NCBI GenBank assembly: GCA_035570275.1
Contig: DATMNI010000195.1
Span: 1 to 18,487, forward strand
Reading direction: 5' to 3'
Length of the DNA stretch: 18,487 nucleotides
Origin: DATMNI01 sp035570275
GTDB lineage: Bacteria > Acidobacteriota > Terriglobia > Bryobacterales > Bryobacteraceae
Part shown: positions 7,864 to 14,431 of the stretch, piece after piece
Position numbering within the stretch: the stretch's first letter is position 1
Layout of the letters: each line of letters starts with the position of its first letter
Made by a program: the position numbers and the translations under genes
The notes under the pieces: generated by a model
What the model saw: the letters and a program-made list of their open reading frames with translations, nothing else
Databases searched by the model: none
What the model was told of the DNA's origin: nothing

Positions 7864-7908
7864 CGTAGGGTTTTCCGCGTGGTCAACCACGAGGATCTCC
7901 ACTTGGCC
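7864..7908 (-). pseudogene. Remnant resembling the C-terminal tail of a TIGR03435-family protein
   Basis: Read on the minus strand, the bases encode GQVEILVVDHAENPT in frame. This closely resembles the conserved tail of TIGR03435 proteins, which as I recall end in a VEVLVVDHxExPxEN-like motif. No upstream body of such a protein is present: the sequence before it is a 16-bp tandem repeat. It is therefore probably a gene fragment left by deletion, just upstream of the PQQ dehydrogenase start. The family match is from memory and short. Confidence 0.4.
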
Positions 7909-7910
7909 TC

Positions 7911-7979
7911 GTTGTGACATCTCGAAGTTGTGCCATCTCGAAGTTGTGCCATCTCGAACCGCTGTGCCACCATCTCGAA
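7911..7979. repeat. Short tandem repeat, 16-bp unit
   Basis: The unit GTTGTGCCATCTCGAA occurs at 7927-7942 and 7943-7958 without mismatch and at 7911-7926 with one mismatch. A fourth, expanded version (CCGCTGTGCCACCATCTCGAA) spans 7959-7979. It lies between the PQQ dehydrogenase start and the exosortase gene, next to the TIGR03435-like remnant. With no spacers it is not a CRISPR. Confidence 0.85.
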
Positions 7980-8229
7980 ACCGATCTCCGGGCCGGCGTT
8001 TTGCGAGGGCAGGCTGGTTGGGGCCCAGGAGTGGCGGCGCGTGAACACGCGCTCCCGCCCGTTGCCTTCGCCGCCGGCGCGCACGGTCGCGCGGGGTTTG
8101 AGGGACGCCACGTCAAATATATGATGTGGCTCGCGGGAGTTCCCCCGGCAATGGAAACCGACACGGCTACCGAGGCGGCGGAACGGCTTCTTGGCATCCT
8201 ACAAGGTCTACTACCAGGAAAGATCCGCG
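7980..8229. other. Stretch between tandem repeat and exosortase gene with no supported gene
   Basis: Open frames exist on both strands here, as expected at this GC content, but none has a ribosome binding site, domain or convincing codon pattern. The segment may be decayed coding sequence. I found no RNA gene in it. Confidence 0.4.
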
Positions 8230-8784
8230 TCAAGTGTCGCGCAAAGCGGACCGATACGTGTGCTGTACCCAGAGCCAGAAGATCACCAGCGTGAACAGCA
8301 CGATGAGACTTTCCCACATGTACAGGTGAGCAATTTCGAACCATTCTTTGCTGACCTGGCCGAGGTAAAACAGGCTGACGATGCGCAGCAGATTGACGAC
8401 ATGAATCGCCGCTGTACCGGCGGCGAGGCCTTTGCCTTTGGCCGGCCAGGGCGCCGGGAAAGCCAGGATCGCGGCCCAGAGCAGGACGGTCACGTTGGAG
8501 GCATTGCAAGTATCCATCACGCGAATGGAGAAACCGCTGGCCGGATTTCGCAGCATATCGGACTGGGCCGTAGCTTGGCCGCCCAGAACGCGCACCAGCA
8601 GCGCCGACACTTCCACCAATAACGCCGTGCCGCGGTCAACGGCCGGCCGCGCAAACGGGGCGAAGAGCAGTCCGAACCCCGCCAGCAGCCAGACCGGAAA
8701 CAGCACCACGAAGCGCACCATCGACGAACGGGCTGCTTCGGGAGCCCGGCCCGGCGCACTGCCTGAGTTCCCCAACTTCCCCAT
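8230..8784 (-). CDS. xrtH: Exosortase H-like integral membrane cysteine protease
   Basis: Exosortases cleave C-terminal sorting signals of exported proteins at the inner membrane. This 184-residue protein has four or five hydrophobic helices and the three conserved positions in order: Cys in VMDTCNASNVT, Arg in HVVNLLRIVSLFYLGQ, and His in WFEIAHLYMWESLIV. The last two blocks plus AILAFPAPW match the short exosortase H group, specific for IPTLxxWG-CTERM-type signals, rather than long EpsI-fused exosortases. The usual NGCNG-like text around the Cys reads DTCNASN. The start is uncertain: ATG 8784 gives a 21-residue hydrophilic leader, whereas ATG 8721 starts nearer the first helix. Neither has a clear Shine-Dalgarno. 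No protein with a matching sorting tail is visible in the window. Confidence 0.85.
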   Translation of the reverse strand: MGKLGNSGSAPGRAPEAARSSMVRFVVLFPVWLLAGFGLLFAPFARPAVDRGTALLVEVSALLVRVLGGQATAQSDMLRNPASGFSIRVMDTCNASNVTVLLWAAILAFPAPWPAKGKGLAAGTAAIHVVNLLRIVSLFYLGQVSKEWFEIAHLYMWESLIVLFTLVIFWLWVQHTYRSALRDT

Positions 8785-8888
8785 GCGGCACCATTATGGC
8801 ACAGCGCGCATTCCTGCCGAGTGCCCGGCCTGAAGGCCCCGGGTTCCAGGCGGATTGCCAATCGGCCGGTGATTCTCATGTAGCGCGC

Positions 8889-9261
8889 TTTGTGGGGCAG
8901 GTTGTTAACCTGCGGCGGATTGGCAATCCGCCTGCCGGGAGTTGGCGGGCAGCCGAACTTCTACAAGCGACTTTCGAGAGTGCAGCGGATTGTTAATCCG
9001 CCTGCGCGATGCGGCAGGGAGCCCACCCGCGTTGGCGGCCATGCCAGCCGGTCCGGCGGGCGGATTGCCCCGCCGCTGCTTGCCAGGCTGCCCCACGCGG
9101 TCCCAAGCAACCTGATCCGCCAGGTCAACCCGCCCGACCCGAAGTGCAACCCGCCGTGGAATCCGCCCAGCAACCAAATCAATGGCGCCACGGGCGACTT
9201 TCATCATTCCCCCTGTGCGCCCGGCGCACATTCGGAACAGCTTAACAATCTGCCCCACAAA
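8889..9261. mobile_element. 373-bp segment bounded by 25-bp inverted repeats, MITE-like
   Basis: The left end (8889-8913) begins TTTGTGGGGCAG. The right end (9237-9261) is its reverse complement with three mismatches in 25 (ending CTGCCCCACAAA). The interior has no supported gene and is GC-rich with several small palindromes. This is compatible with a non-autonomous element, or with two oppositely oriented copies of a REP-like unit that happen to flank it. I see no clear target-site duplication. Confidence 0.4.
8897..9001. repeat. Cluster of REP-like palindromes
   Basis: Three short near-perfect palindromes share a GGATT/AATCC theme: GCAGGTTGTTAACCTGC (8897-8913), GGCGGATTGGCAATCCGCC (8914-8932) and GCGGATTGTTAATCCGC (8985-9001). 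Each has 7-8 bp arms around a 3-base centre. A looser copy lies near 8849-8866 and an inverted one at 9238-9252. Such units are probably dispersed through this genome; that needs the rest of the chromosome to confirm. Confidence 0.75.
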
Positions 9262-9270
9262 TGCTTCCGC

Positions 9271-9300
9271 TTGCTTCCGGCGGGGCAGTAGCTTCATAAT
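9271..9300 (+). promoter_or_regulatory. Candidate sigma-70 promoter of the pyrimidine-degradation operon
   Basis: TTGCTT (9271-9276) and CATAAT (9295-9300) are separated by 18 bases, an acceptable spacing with a near-consensus -10. Transcription would start near 9307, leaving a leader of about 60 bases before the first gene. No other candidate between the repeat cluster and the gene looks better. Confidence 0.35.
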
Positions 9301-9345
9301 TGTCCCCATCACCACTTGTCGGTCGCCAGACCGCGGGGTGGGTGT

Positions 9346-9364
9346 TCCCTGGCGGCCAGGGAGA
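9346..9364 (+). promoter_or_regulatory. Hairpin overlapping the Shine-Dalgarno of the first operon gene
   Basis: TCCCTGG (9346-9352) pairs perfectly with CCAGGGA (9356-9362) around loop CGG. The 3' arm contains most of the GGGAGA ribosome binding site of the start at 9369. Folding would mask that site, so the hairpin could lower or regulate translation. Confidence 0.4.
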
Positions 9365-9368
9365 AGTT

Positions 9369-10238
9369 ATGTCTCGCATCGTACGCTGTTCGCTGATTCA
9401 GGCTGCTAACGTGGCGCCTCCTGAGGCTTCGCTCGAAGCCACCAAGAAGGCCATGCTGGATAAGCACCTGGCCTACATCGAACAGGCCGCCCACGCGGGC
9501 GCAGAGATCTGTTGCCTGCAGGAGATTTTCTACGGGCCGTACTTCTGCGCGGAGCAAACCACCCGATGGTACGATTTCACGGAACCAATCCCGGGCGGAC
9601 CCACCGTCAAGTTGATGCAGGATGTGGCCCGCCGGCACCACATGGCGATCATCGTCCCCATCTATGAAATCGAGCAGGAAGGCCTGTATTACAACACGGC
9701 CGCGGTGATCGATAATGAGGGCCGCTACCTCGGGAAGTACCGCAAAACTCACATCCCGCACGTGGCTCCGGGGTTCTGGGAGAAGTTTTATTTCCGGCCC
9801 GGCAACCTGGGGTATCCGGTGTTCGATCTGGGCTTCGCCAAGATCGGCCTGTACATCTGCTACGACCGCCACTTCCCGGAAGGCGCGCGCGCACTTGGGC
9901 TGAACGGCGCCGAGATCGTGTTCAACCCGTCGGCAACCGTGGCGGGGTTGAGCGAACACCTGTGGAAGCTGGAACAGCCGGCGCATGCGGTGGCCAACGG
10001 GTACTTCGTAGGCGCCATTAACCGCGTGGGTATGGAAGCGCCGTGGAATATCGGGGAGTTTTACGGATCGAGCTACTTCTGCAATCCGCGCGGGCAGATC
10101 GTTGCGCAGGCGGCGCGGGACAAGGACGAGGTGCTTACCGCGGACCTCGACCTGGATCAGATCGCCGAGGTTCGTAAGACCTGGCAGTTCTTCCGCGACC
10201 GGCGTCCGGATATGTACGAAGCCCTGGTAAAGGCATAA
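9369..10238 (+). CDS. Beta-ureidopropionase (N-carbamoyl-beta-alanine amidohydrolase), nitrilase superfamily
   Basis: Starting at ATG 9369, behind GGGAGAAGTT, the protein has 289 residues. It hydrolyses N-carbamoyl-beta-alanine (or the beta-aminoisobutyrate analogue) to the beta-amino acid, CO2 and ammonia, the last step of reductive pyrimidine breakdown. The nitrilase triad is visible: Glu52 (CLQEIFYGPYF), Lys126 (GKYRKTHIPH) and Cys164 (LYICYDRHFPEG). The following text, NGAEIVFNPSATVAGLSEHLW, and AINRVG are close to eukaryotic beta-ureidopropionase and distinguish it from plain N-carbamoylputrescine amidases, the main alternative. It is the first gene of the operon, and its neighbours supply the preceding steps. 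An upstream in-frame ATG at 9300 lacks a ribosome site. Confidence 0.92.
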   Translation: MSRIVRCSLIQAANVAPPEASLEATKKAMLDKHLAYIEQAAHAGAEICCLQEIFYGPYFCAEQTTRWYDFTEPIPGGPTVKLMQDVARRHHMAIIVPIYEIEQEGLYYNTAAVIDNEGRYLGKYRKTHIPHVAPGFWEKFYFRPGNLGYPVFDLGFAKIGLYICYDRHFPEGARALGLNGAEIVFNPSATVAGLSEHLWKLEQPAHAVANGYFVGAINRVGMEAPWNIGEFYGSSYFCNPRGQIVAQAARDKDEVLTADLDLDQIAEVRKTWQFFRDRRPDMYEALVKA

Positions 10239-10278
10239 CGTAAAGGCATAACCCAAAAGCGTAACGCAAAGGCGCAAT
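10227..10278 (+). repeat. 13-bp tandem repeat across the gene junction
   Basis: GTAAAGGCATAAC occurs twice without mismatch (10227-10239, 10240-10252). CCAAAAGCGTAAC (10253-10265) and GCAAAGGCGCAAT (10266-10278) follow. The first copy encodes the last residues and stop of the beta-ureidopropionase, and the fourth supplies the AAAGGCG Shine-Dalgarno for the aminotransferase at 10283. The array makes up almost the whole 44-bp intergenic gap. Confidence 0.85.
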
Positions 10279-10282
10279 TCCC

Positions 10283-11593
10283 ATGACCAAAGACGAAATC
10301 ATTCTTGCCAATAAAGATTACCTGTTTCCCTCTGTCTTTCATTACTACAAGACGCCGCTGGTGATCTCGCACGCCAAAGATCAATATGTCTGGGACGCCG
10401 ATGGGAACCAATATCTGGACTTCTTCGGCGGCATCGTGACGGTGAGCGTGGGCCACTGCAACCAGCAGGTGAATGCCAAGGTTCATCAGCAGCTTGACAC
10501 GCTGCAGCACGTCTCCACGGTGTTTGCCAACGAACCGCAGGCGGCGCTGGCGAAGAAGATTGCGTCCATCACGCCGGGCGGCAAGCTGACGAAATCGTTC
10601 TTTACCAACAGCGGCACGGAGGCCAATGAGACGGCCATCCTGGCGGCGCGCTGCTATACCGGCAATAGCGAGATTGTGGCGCTGCGGCATTCCTATCACG
10701 GCCGTTCGTCAGCGGCGATGGCGCTGACCGGCCAGGGGGCATGGCGGCTGGGGCCGGCGCAGGCCGGAGTGGTGCATGCGCACAATGCGTATTGCTATCG
10801 CTGCCCGCTGGGGCTGACCTATCCGAGCTGCGAGGTGAAGTGCGCCCAGGATATGGAAGACCTGATCCGAACCACGACCAGCGGCCGGATCGCGGGGTTC
10901 ATCGGAGAGCCGATTCAGGGCGTCGGCGGATTCATCACGCCTCCCAAAGAGTACTTCCAGATTGTCGAGAAGATTGTGCGCAGCCACGGCGGCATTTTCA
11001 TCAGCGACGAAGTGCAAACGGGTTGGGGAAGGACTGGCGGGAAGTGGTTCGGCATCGAGCAGTGGGGCGTGACGCCGGACATCATCACCGGCGCCAAGGG
11101 CCTCGCCAACGGAAGCCCGATCGGGCTGACGGTAGCCAGGCCGGAAGTGGCCGATTCCGTGAAGGGCTTGACCATTTCCACTTTTGGCGGCAACCCGGTC
11201 ACCGCCACCGCGGCCAAGGCGGTGATCGATTTCATCGAAGAACAGAACCTGGCGGTGAACTGCGCGGAGACCGGCGCGTATTTGCGCGGCAAGCTGGAGG
11301 AGTTGAAGGATAAGCACGAGATCATCGGCGAAGTGCGCGGGATGGGGCTCTTGCAAGCGCTGGAACTGGTGGAGGACCGGCAGACGAAAACGCCGGCCAC
11401 GGCGCAGACGGCGATGGTGATGGAAGCGGCGCGTGAGAACCGCATTCTGCTGGGCAAGGGCGGGATGTTCGGCAACGTGATTCGCCTTTCGCCGCCCATG
11501 AATGTGGGCCGCGGCGATGTGGACCAGTTCGTCGAACAACTCGATAAGAGCCTGGCTGCGTGCAGCGCGGCGGTGGTGGGGAGCAGCCGATGA
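10283..11593 (+). CDS. Class III PLP-dependent aminotransferase, probably beta-alanine/beta-aminoisobutyrate:2-oxo acid
   Basis: This 436-residue protein is full length for class III aminotransferases. Visible features are the cofactor phosphate loop SGTEAN (110-115), the SYHGRS segment, the PLP-ring Asp242 in SDEVQTGWGRTG, and the Schiff-base Lys272 in ITGAKGLANGSPIG. The text around these resembles the AGXT2/beta-alanine-pyruvate group. In this operon the likely reaction is transfer of the amino group from beta-alanine or 3-aminoisobutyrate to pyruvate or another oxo acid, giving malonate or methylmalonate semialdehyde. A Cys cluster (CYRCPLGLTYPSCEVKC, near 171-187) is unusual and could bind metal. 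The start is preceded by AAAGGCG in the tandem repeat. Its TGA overlaps the next ATG (ATGA). The exact substrate is an inference from context. Confidence 0.88.
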   Translation: MTKDEIILANKDYLFPSVFHYYKTPLVISHAKDQYVWDADGNQYLDFFGGIVTVSVGHCNQQVNAKVHQQLDTLQHVSTVFANEPQAALAKKIASITPGGKLTKSFFTNSGTEANETAILAARCYTGNSEIVALRHSYHGRSSAAMALTGQGAWRLGPAQAGVVHAHNAYCYRCPLGLTYPSCEVKCAQDMEDLIRTTTSGRIAGFIGEPIQGVGGFITPPKEYFQIVEKIVRSHGGIFISDEVQTGWGRTGGKWFGIEQWGVTPDIITGAKGLANGSPIGLTVARPEVADSVKGLTISTFGGNPVTATAAKAVIDFIEEQNLAVNCAETGAYLRGKLEELKDKHEIIGEVRGMGLLQALELVEDRQTKTPATAQTAMVMEAARENRILLGKGGMFGNVIRLSPPMNVGRGDVDQFVEQLDKSLAACSAAVVGSSR

Positions 11594-13074
11594 GCGCGGC
11601 GGAACTGCCGGTTCCGCGCAACCTGCGGCAGTTTCCGGAACTGCACCCGGCGCTCGATTCGCAGTCCGCGCTGGCGGAGGCCAACCGGTGCCTGTACTGC
11701 TTCGATGCGCCGTGTACGGCGGCCTGCCCCACCCATATCGACGTGCCGCGTTTCATCAAGAAGATCGCCACGGGGAATCTGCGCGGCTCGGCGGTGACGA
11801 TTCTGGACGCCAACATTCTCGGGCTGAGCTGTGCGCGCGTTTGCCCGGTGGATGTGCTCTGCGAAGGCTCCTGCGTGATGCTGCGGTACAACAAGAAGCC
11901 GATAGAGATCGGCCGCCTGCAGCGTTTCGCCATGGACGCATTTTATGATGCGCGGTTAAAAGCACCGCTGGCTAACGCGCACGCCTCCGAAGCCTCGGGT
12001 CCGAGCCGTGACCGTAAGGGAGCGGTCGTCGAAGGCTCGGTTCTGAGCCGTGACCGTCAGGGAGCGGTTGGCCGGGTCGCGTGCATCGGCGGCGGACCCG
12101 CGTCCCTAAGTTGCGCCGCCGAACTCCGGCGCCACGGCGTGCCGGTCACCATCTTCGACAACCGCCCCCTCCCCGGCGGCCTGAACACCTACGGCGTAGC
12201 CGAGTACAAACTCCGCCCCAGCGATAGCCTCCGCGAAGTAGACCTGGTGCGCGGCATGGGCGTAGAGTTCCGCCAGGCGGAGGTGGGCGGCGCGGTAGCC
12301 GAACCAGGCGGCGCCGCCCCGCTCAACGCCGTACCGCTCGACGCCGTCACGCTCAACGATCTGGAAAAGGATTTCGACTTCATCTTCGTCGGCGTCGGCC
12401 TGGGCGCCATGGAGCGGCTGGGAATTCCGGGCGACCAGTTGCCTGGTGTCATCGACGCGCTGCGCTTCATCGAACGCTACAAAACGCTGCCGGATTTTGA
12501 CGTCGGCCGCTCGGTGATCGTGATCGGCGCCGGCAATACGGCCATCGACGCGGCCAACGCGGCGGTGAGGTTGGGCGCCAAGGACGTGCAGGTCTTCTAC
12601 CGCAGAACCGAAAAGCAGATGCCGGCGTTTCCGTTCGAGTACGATCACTCCAAGGTGGAGGGCGTGCGGTTTCACTGGCTGGCTCAACCGGTGGCAGTGA
12701 TGGAAGCCCACGGGCGCGCGGCGGGCGTGAAGTTTGTGCGCACCAATCTCGGCGACCCGGACGCCACCGGCCGGCAGCATGCCCAGCCGATACCGGGCTC
12801 CGAATTCGAAGTGGCGTGCGATATGGTGGTGCCGGCGCTGGGTCAATCGCGCCTCACAGGCTGGCTCGGCCAGTCTCGCGGGATTGCATTGAAGGCCGGG
12901 TCGATTGTTGTGGACCGGCCGACGGGCCGCAGCAGCAATCCTAAATACTATGCTGGAGGCGATTGCGTGAACGGCGGGCGCGAAGTAGTGGACGCCGTGG
13001 CTGACGGCAAGCGGGCGGCGCTGGCGATGGTTAGCAAGATGGCTGGCGCCATGCAGGAGGCGGCCGATGGCTGA
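11590..13074 (+). CDS. preT: NAD(P)H-dependent dihydropyrimidine dehydrogenase subunit PreT
   Basis: This 494-residue flavoprotein passes electrons from NAD(P)H through FAD and Fe-S clusters to PreA, which reduces uracil or thymine. The N-terminal domain has eight Cys: 34, 37, 42 and 46 (CLYCFDAPCTAACP) and 81, 85, 91 and 95 (CARVCPVDVLCEGSC), as in the N-terminus of mammalian DPD. Two Rossmann folds follow: VACIGGGPASLSC for FAD near 163 and VIVIGAGNTAIDAA for NAD(P) near 309. It is about 80 residues longer than E. coli PreT. Part of the excess is a duplicated 28-residue insertion between the Fe-S and FAD domains (residues 134-161); another part is a Leu-Asn-Ala-Val repeat near 244-258. It overlaps the genes on both sides by 4 and 8 bp, so it is translationally coupled. 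Confidence 0.93.
   Translation: MSAAELPVPRNLRQFPELHPALDSQSALAEANRCLYCFDAPCTAACPTHIDVPRFIKKIATGNLRGSAVTILDANILGLSCARVCPVDVLCEGSCVMLRYNKKPIEIGRLQRFAMDAFYDARLKAPLANAHASEASGPSRDRKGAVVEGSVLSRDRQGAVGRVACIGGGPASLSCAAELRRHGVPVTIFDNRPLPGGLNTYGVAEYKLRPSDSLREVDLVRGMGVEFRQAEVGGAVAEPGGAAPLNAVPLDAVTLNDLEKDFDFIFVGVGLGAMERLGIPGDQLPGVIDALRFIERYKTLPDFDVGRSVIVIGAGNTAIDAANAAVRLGAKDVQVFYRRTEKQMPAFPFEYDHSKVEGVRFHWLAQPVAVMEAHGRAAGVKFVRTNLGDPDATGRQHAQPIPGSEFEVACDMVVPALGQSRLTGWLGQSRGIALKAGSIVVDRPTGRSSNPKYYAGGDCVNGGREVVDAVADGKRAALAMVSKMAGAMQEAADG
11989..12072 (+). repeat. Tandem 42-bp repeat inside preT
   Basis: Two adjoining 42-bp copies (11989-12030 and 12031-12072) differ at six positions. Both contain GAGCCGTGACCGT and GGGAGCGGT. 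They encode the hydrophilic peptides SRDRKGAV and SRDRQGAV in frame and fall exactly between the Fe-S and FAD domains. The length (84 bp) keeps the frame. The repeat looks like a dispersed genomic repeat captured by the gene, since the peptide is not part of the PreT family. Confidence 0.85.
12319..12363 (+). repeat. 15-bp triple repeat inside preT
   Basis: CCGCTCAACGCCGTA, CCGCTCGACGCCGTC and ACGCTCAACGATCTG follow one another, encoding PLNAV-PLDAV-TLNDL. DPD and PreT relatives have a single short helix-leading segment here, so two units look like a local expansion in a surface loop before the VGVGLG strand. Confidence 0.7.
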
Positions 13075-14431
13075 CCTGACCACGAATTTCGCGGGCATCC
13101 GGTGCCCGAACCCGTTCTGGCTGGCTTCGGGGCCGCCCACCAACTGCGGCGAGCAGGTCATGCGGGCGTTCGATGCCGGGTGGGGCGGGGCGGTGTGGAA
13201 GACCATCGGCGAACCCATCGTCAACGTGTCGTCGCGCTACTCATCGGTGGATTGGAACGGGCAGCGCATGATGGGCTTCAACAACATCGAGCTCATTTCG
13301 GACCGGTCGATTGAAACCAACCTGCGTGAGATGGCGGAGGTGAAGAAGCGCTACCCCAGGCAAGCGGTCATCGCGTCGCTGATGGTGGAATCCAAGCGCG
13401 AAGTCTGGCACGATATCGTGCAGCGCACCGAGGACACCGGCGCCGACGGGCTGGAACTGAACTTCGGCTGCCCGCACGGCATGAACGAACGCGGCATGGG
13501 GTCGGCCGTGGGGCAGGTTCCGGAATACGCGTGCATGATTACCGAGTGGGTGAAGGAAGTGGCGCGGACGCCCGTGCTGGTGAAGTTGACGCCGAACGTT
13601 ACCGACATCCGGATGGTGGCGCGCTTTGCCCGCCGCGGCCGGGCCGACGGGCTTTCGGCCATCAACACCATCAATTCGATCACGGGCATCGATCTGGACA
13701 CGTTGACGCCGCGGCCTAACGTGGGCGGTTTTTCGACGCACGGCGGCTATTGCGGGCCGGCGGTCAAACCGATCGCGCTGCACATGGTGGAGCAGATTGC
13801 GTCGGACCCGGAGGTCGGGCTGCCGATTTCGGGAATCGGCGGCGTGGCCGGCTGGCGGGAGGCGGCCGAATTCATCCTCCTGGGCTGCGGCACGGTGCAG
13901 GTCTGCACGGCGGTGATGCACTATGGCTTCCGCATCGTGGAGGATATGATCGACGGCCTGGCCAATTGGATGGATGAAAAGGGATTCGCTACGATCGAGA
14001 GTTTTCGCGGCCTGTCGCTGCCGAAGGTGACCGAATGGCAGCACCTGGATCTGAATTACAGGATTGTGGCGCGCATCAATCGGAACACCTGCATCGGGTG
14101 CGACCTTTGCTACGTCGCCTGCTGGGACGGCGCGCACCAGTGTATCCACCTGGATGGCCACGCGGCGCCGGAGCAGATTGAGGCGCGCAGCCGGGCGCGA
14201 ATTACCACTACGCCGATTGCGAAGTTGGATGCCAAGGTGGGTGCCTATCTGGATTCGGCGCAGGCGGGCAATGACACAACCCCGGCCGTGCGAATTCCGC
14301 GGATTGACGAAGAGGAGTGCGTGGGGTGTAATCTATGCTGGCTGGTGTGCCCGGTGGAACACTGCATCACGATGGAAGAAGTCGAGACGGGGAAACCGGC
14401 GGAGAGTTGGGCGGAGAGACCGGGAGTCTGA
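13067..14431 (+). CDS. preA: NAD(P)H-dependent dihydropyrimidine dehydrogenase subunit PreA
   Basis: This 454-residue subunit reduces uracil or thymine at FMN. AGGAGG lies 5 bases before the ATG, inside the end of preT (8-bp overlap). The N-terminal TIM barrel resembles class I dihydroorotate dehydrogenase. It carries LELNFGCPHGMNERGMGSAV, with Asn132 and the catalytic Cys135 (equivalent to Asn668/Cys671 of DPD), a Lys in VLVKLTPNVTDI, and the pyrimidine-binding Asn200-Thr201 (SAINTINS). The C-terminal ferredoxin domain has two CxxCxxCxxxC motifs, at 342-352 (CIGCDLCYVAC) and 418-428 (CVGCNLCWLVC). The linker between them is about 65 residues, roughly twice that of mammalian DPD, and contains a low-complexity stretch of unknown purpose. 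It works as a complex with PreT. Confidence 0.95.
   Translation: MADLTTNFAGIRCPNPFWLASGPPTNCGEQVMRAFDAGWGGAVWKTIGEPIVNVSSRYSSVDWNGQRMMGFNNIELISDRSIETNLREMAEVKKRYPRQAVIASLMVESKREVWHDIVQRTEDTGADGLELNFGCPHGMNERGMGSAVGQVPEYACMITEWVKEVARTPVLVKLTPNVTDIRMVARFARRGRADGLSAINTINSITGIDLDTLTPRPNVGGFSTHGGYCGPAVKPIALHMVEQIASDPEVGLPISGIGGVAGWREAAEFILLGCGTVQVCTAVMHYGFRIVEDMIDGLANWMDEKGFATIESFRGLSLPKVTEWQHLDLNYRIVARINRNTCIGCDLCYVACWDGAHQCIHLDGHAAPEQIEARSRARITTTPIAKLDAKVGAYLDSAQAGNDTTPAVRIPRIDEEECVGCNLCWLVCPVEHCITMEEVETGKPAESWAERPGV

Noticed and set aside
7911..7979. Possible CRISPR
   Set aside because: The 16-bp units are directly adjacent with no spacers and no cas gene is near.
6386..8044. Long plus-strand open frame (552 codons) opposite the PQQ dehydrogenase
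   Set aside because: It lies antisense to a gene with clear family motifs; the translation is Arg/His/Gly-rich with no domain, a usual shadow at high GC.
7883..8294. Open frames on both strands between the PQQ dehydrogenase and exosortase genes
   Set aside because: They have no ribosome site or domain and overlap tandem repeats or the exosortase gene.
9309..10277. Minus-strand open frame opposite the beta-ureidopropionase
   Set aside because: Antisense to a catalytic-triad protein; no signal of its own.
12106..13224. Minus-strand open frame opposite preT
   Set aside because: Antisense shadow of a well-supported gene, with His/Ala/Arg-rich low-complexity translation and no ribosome site.
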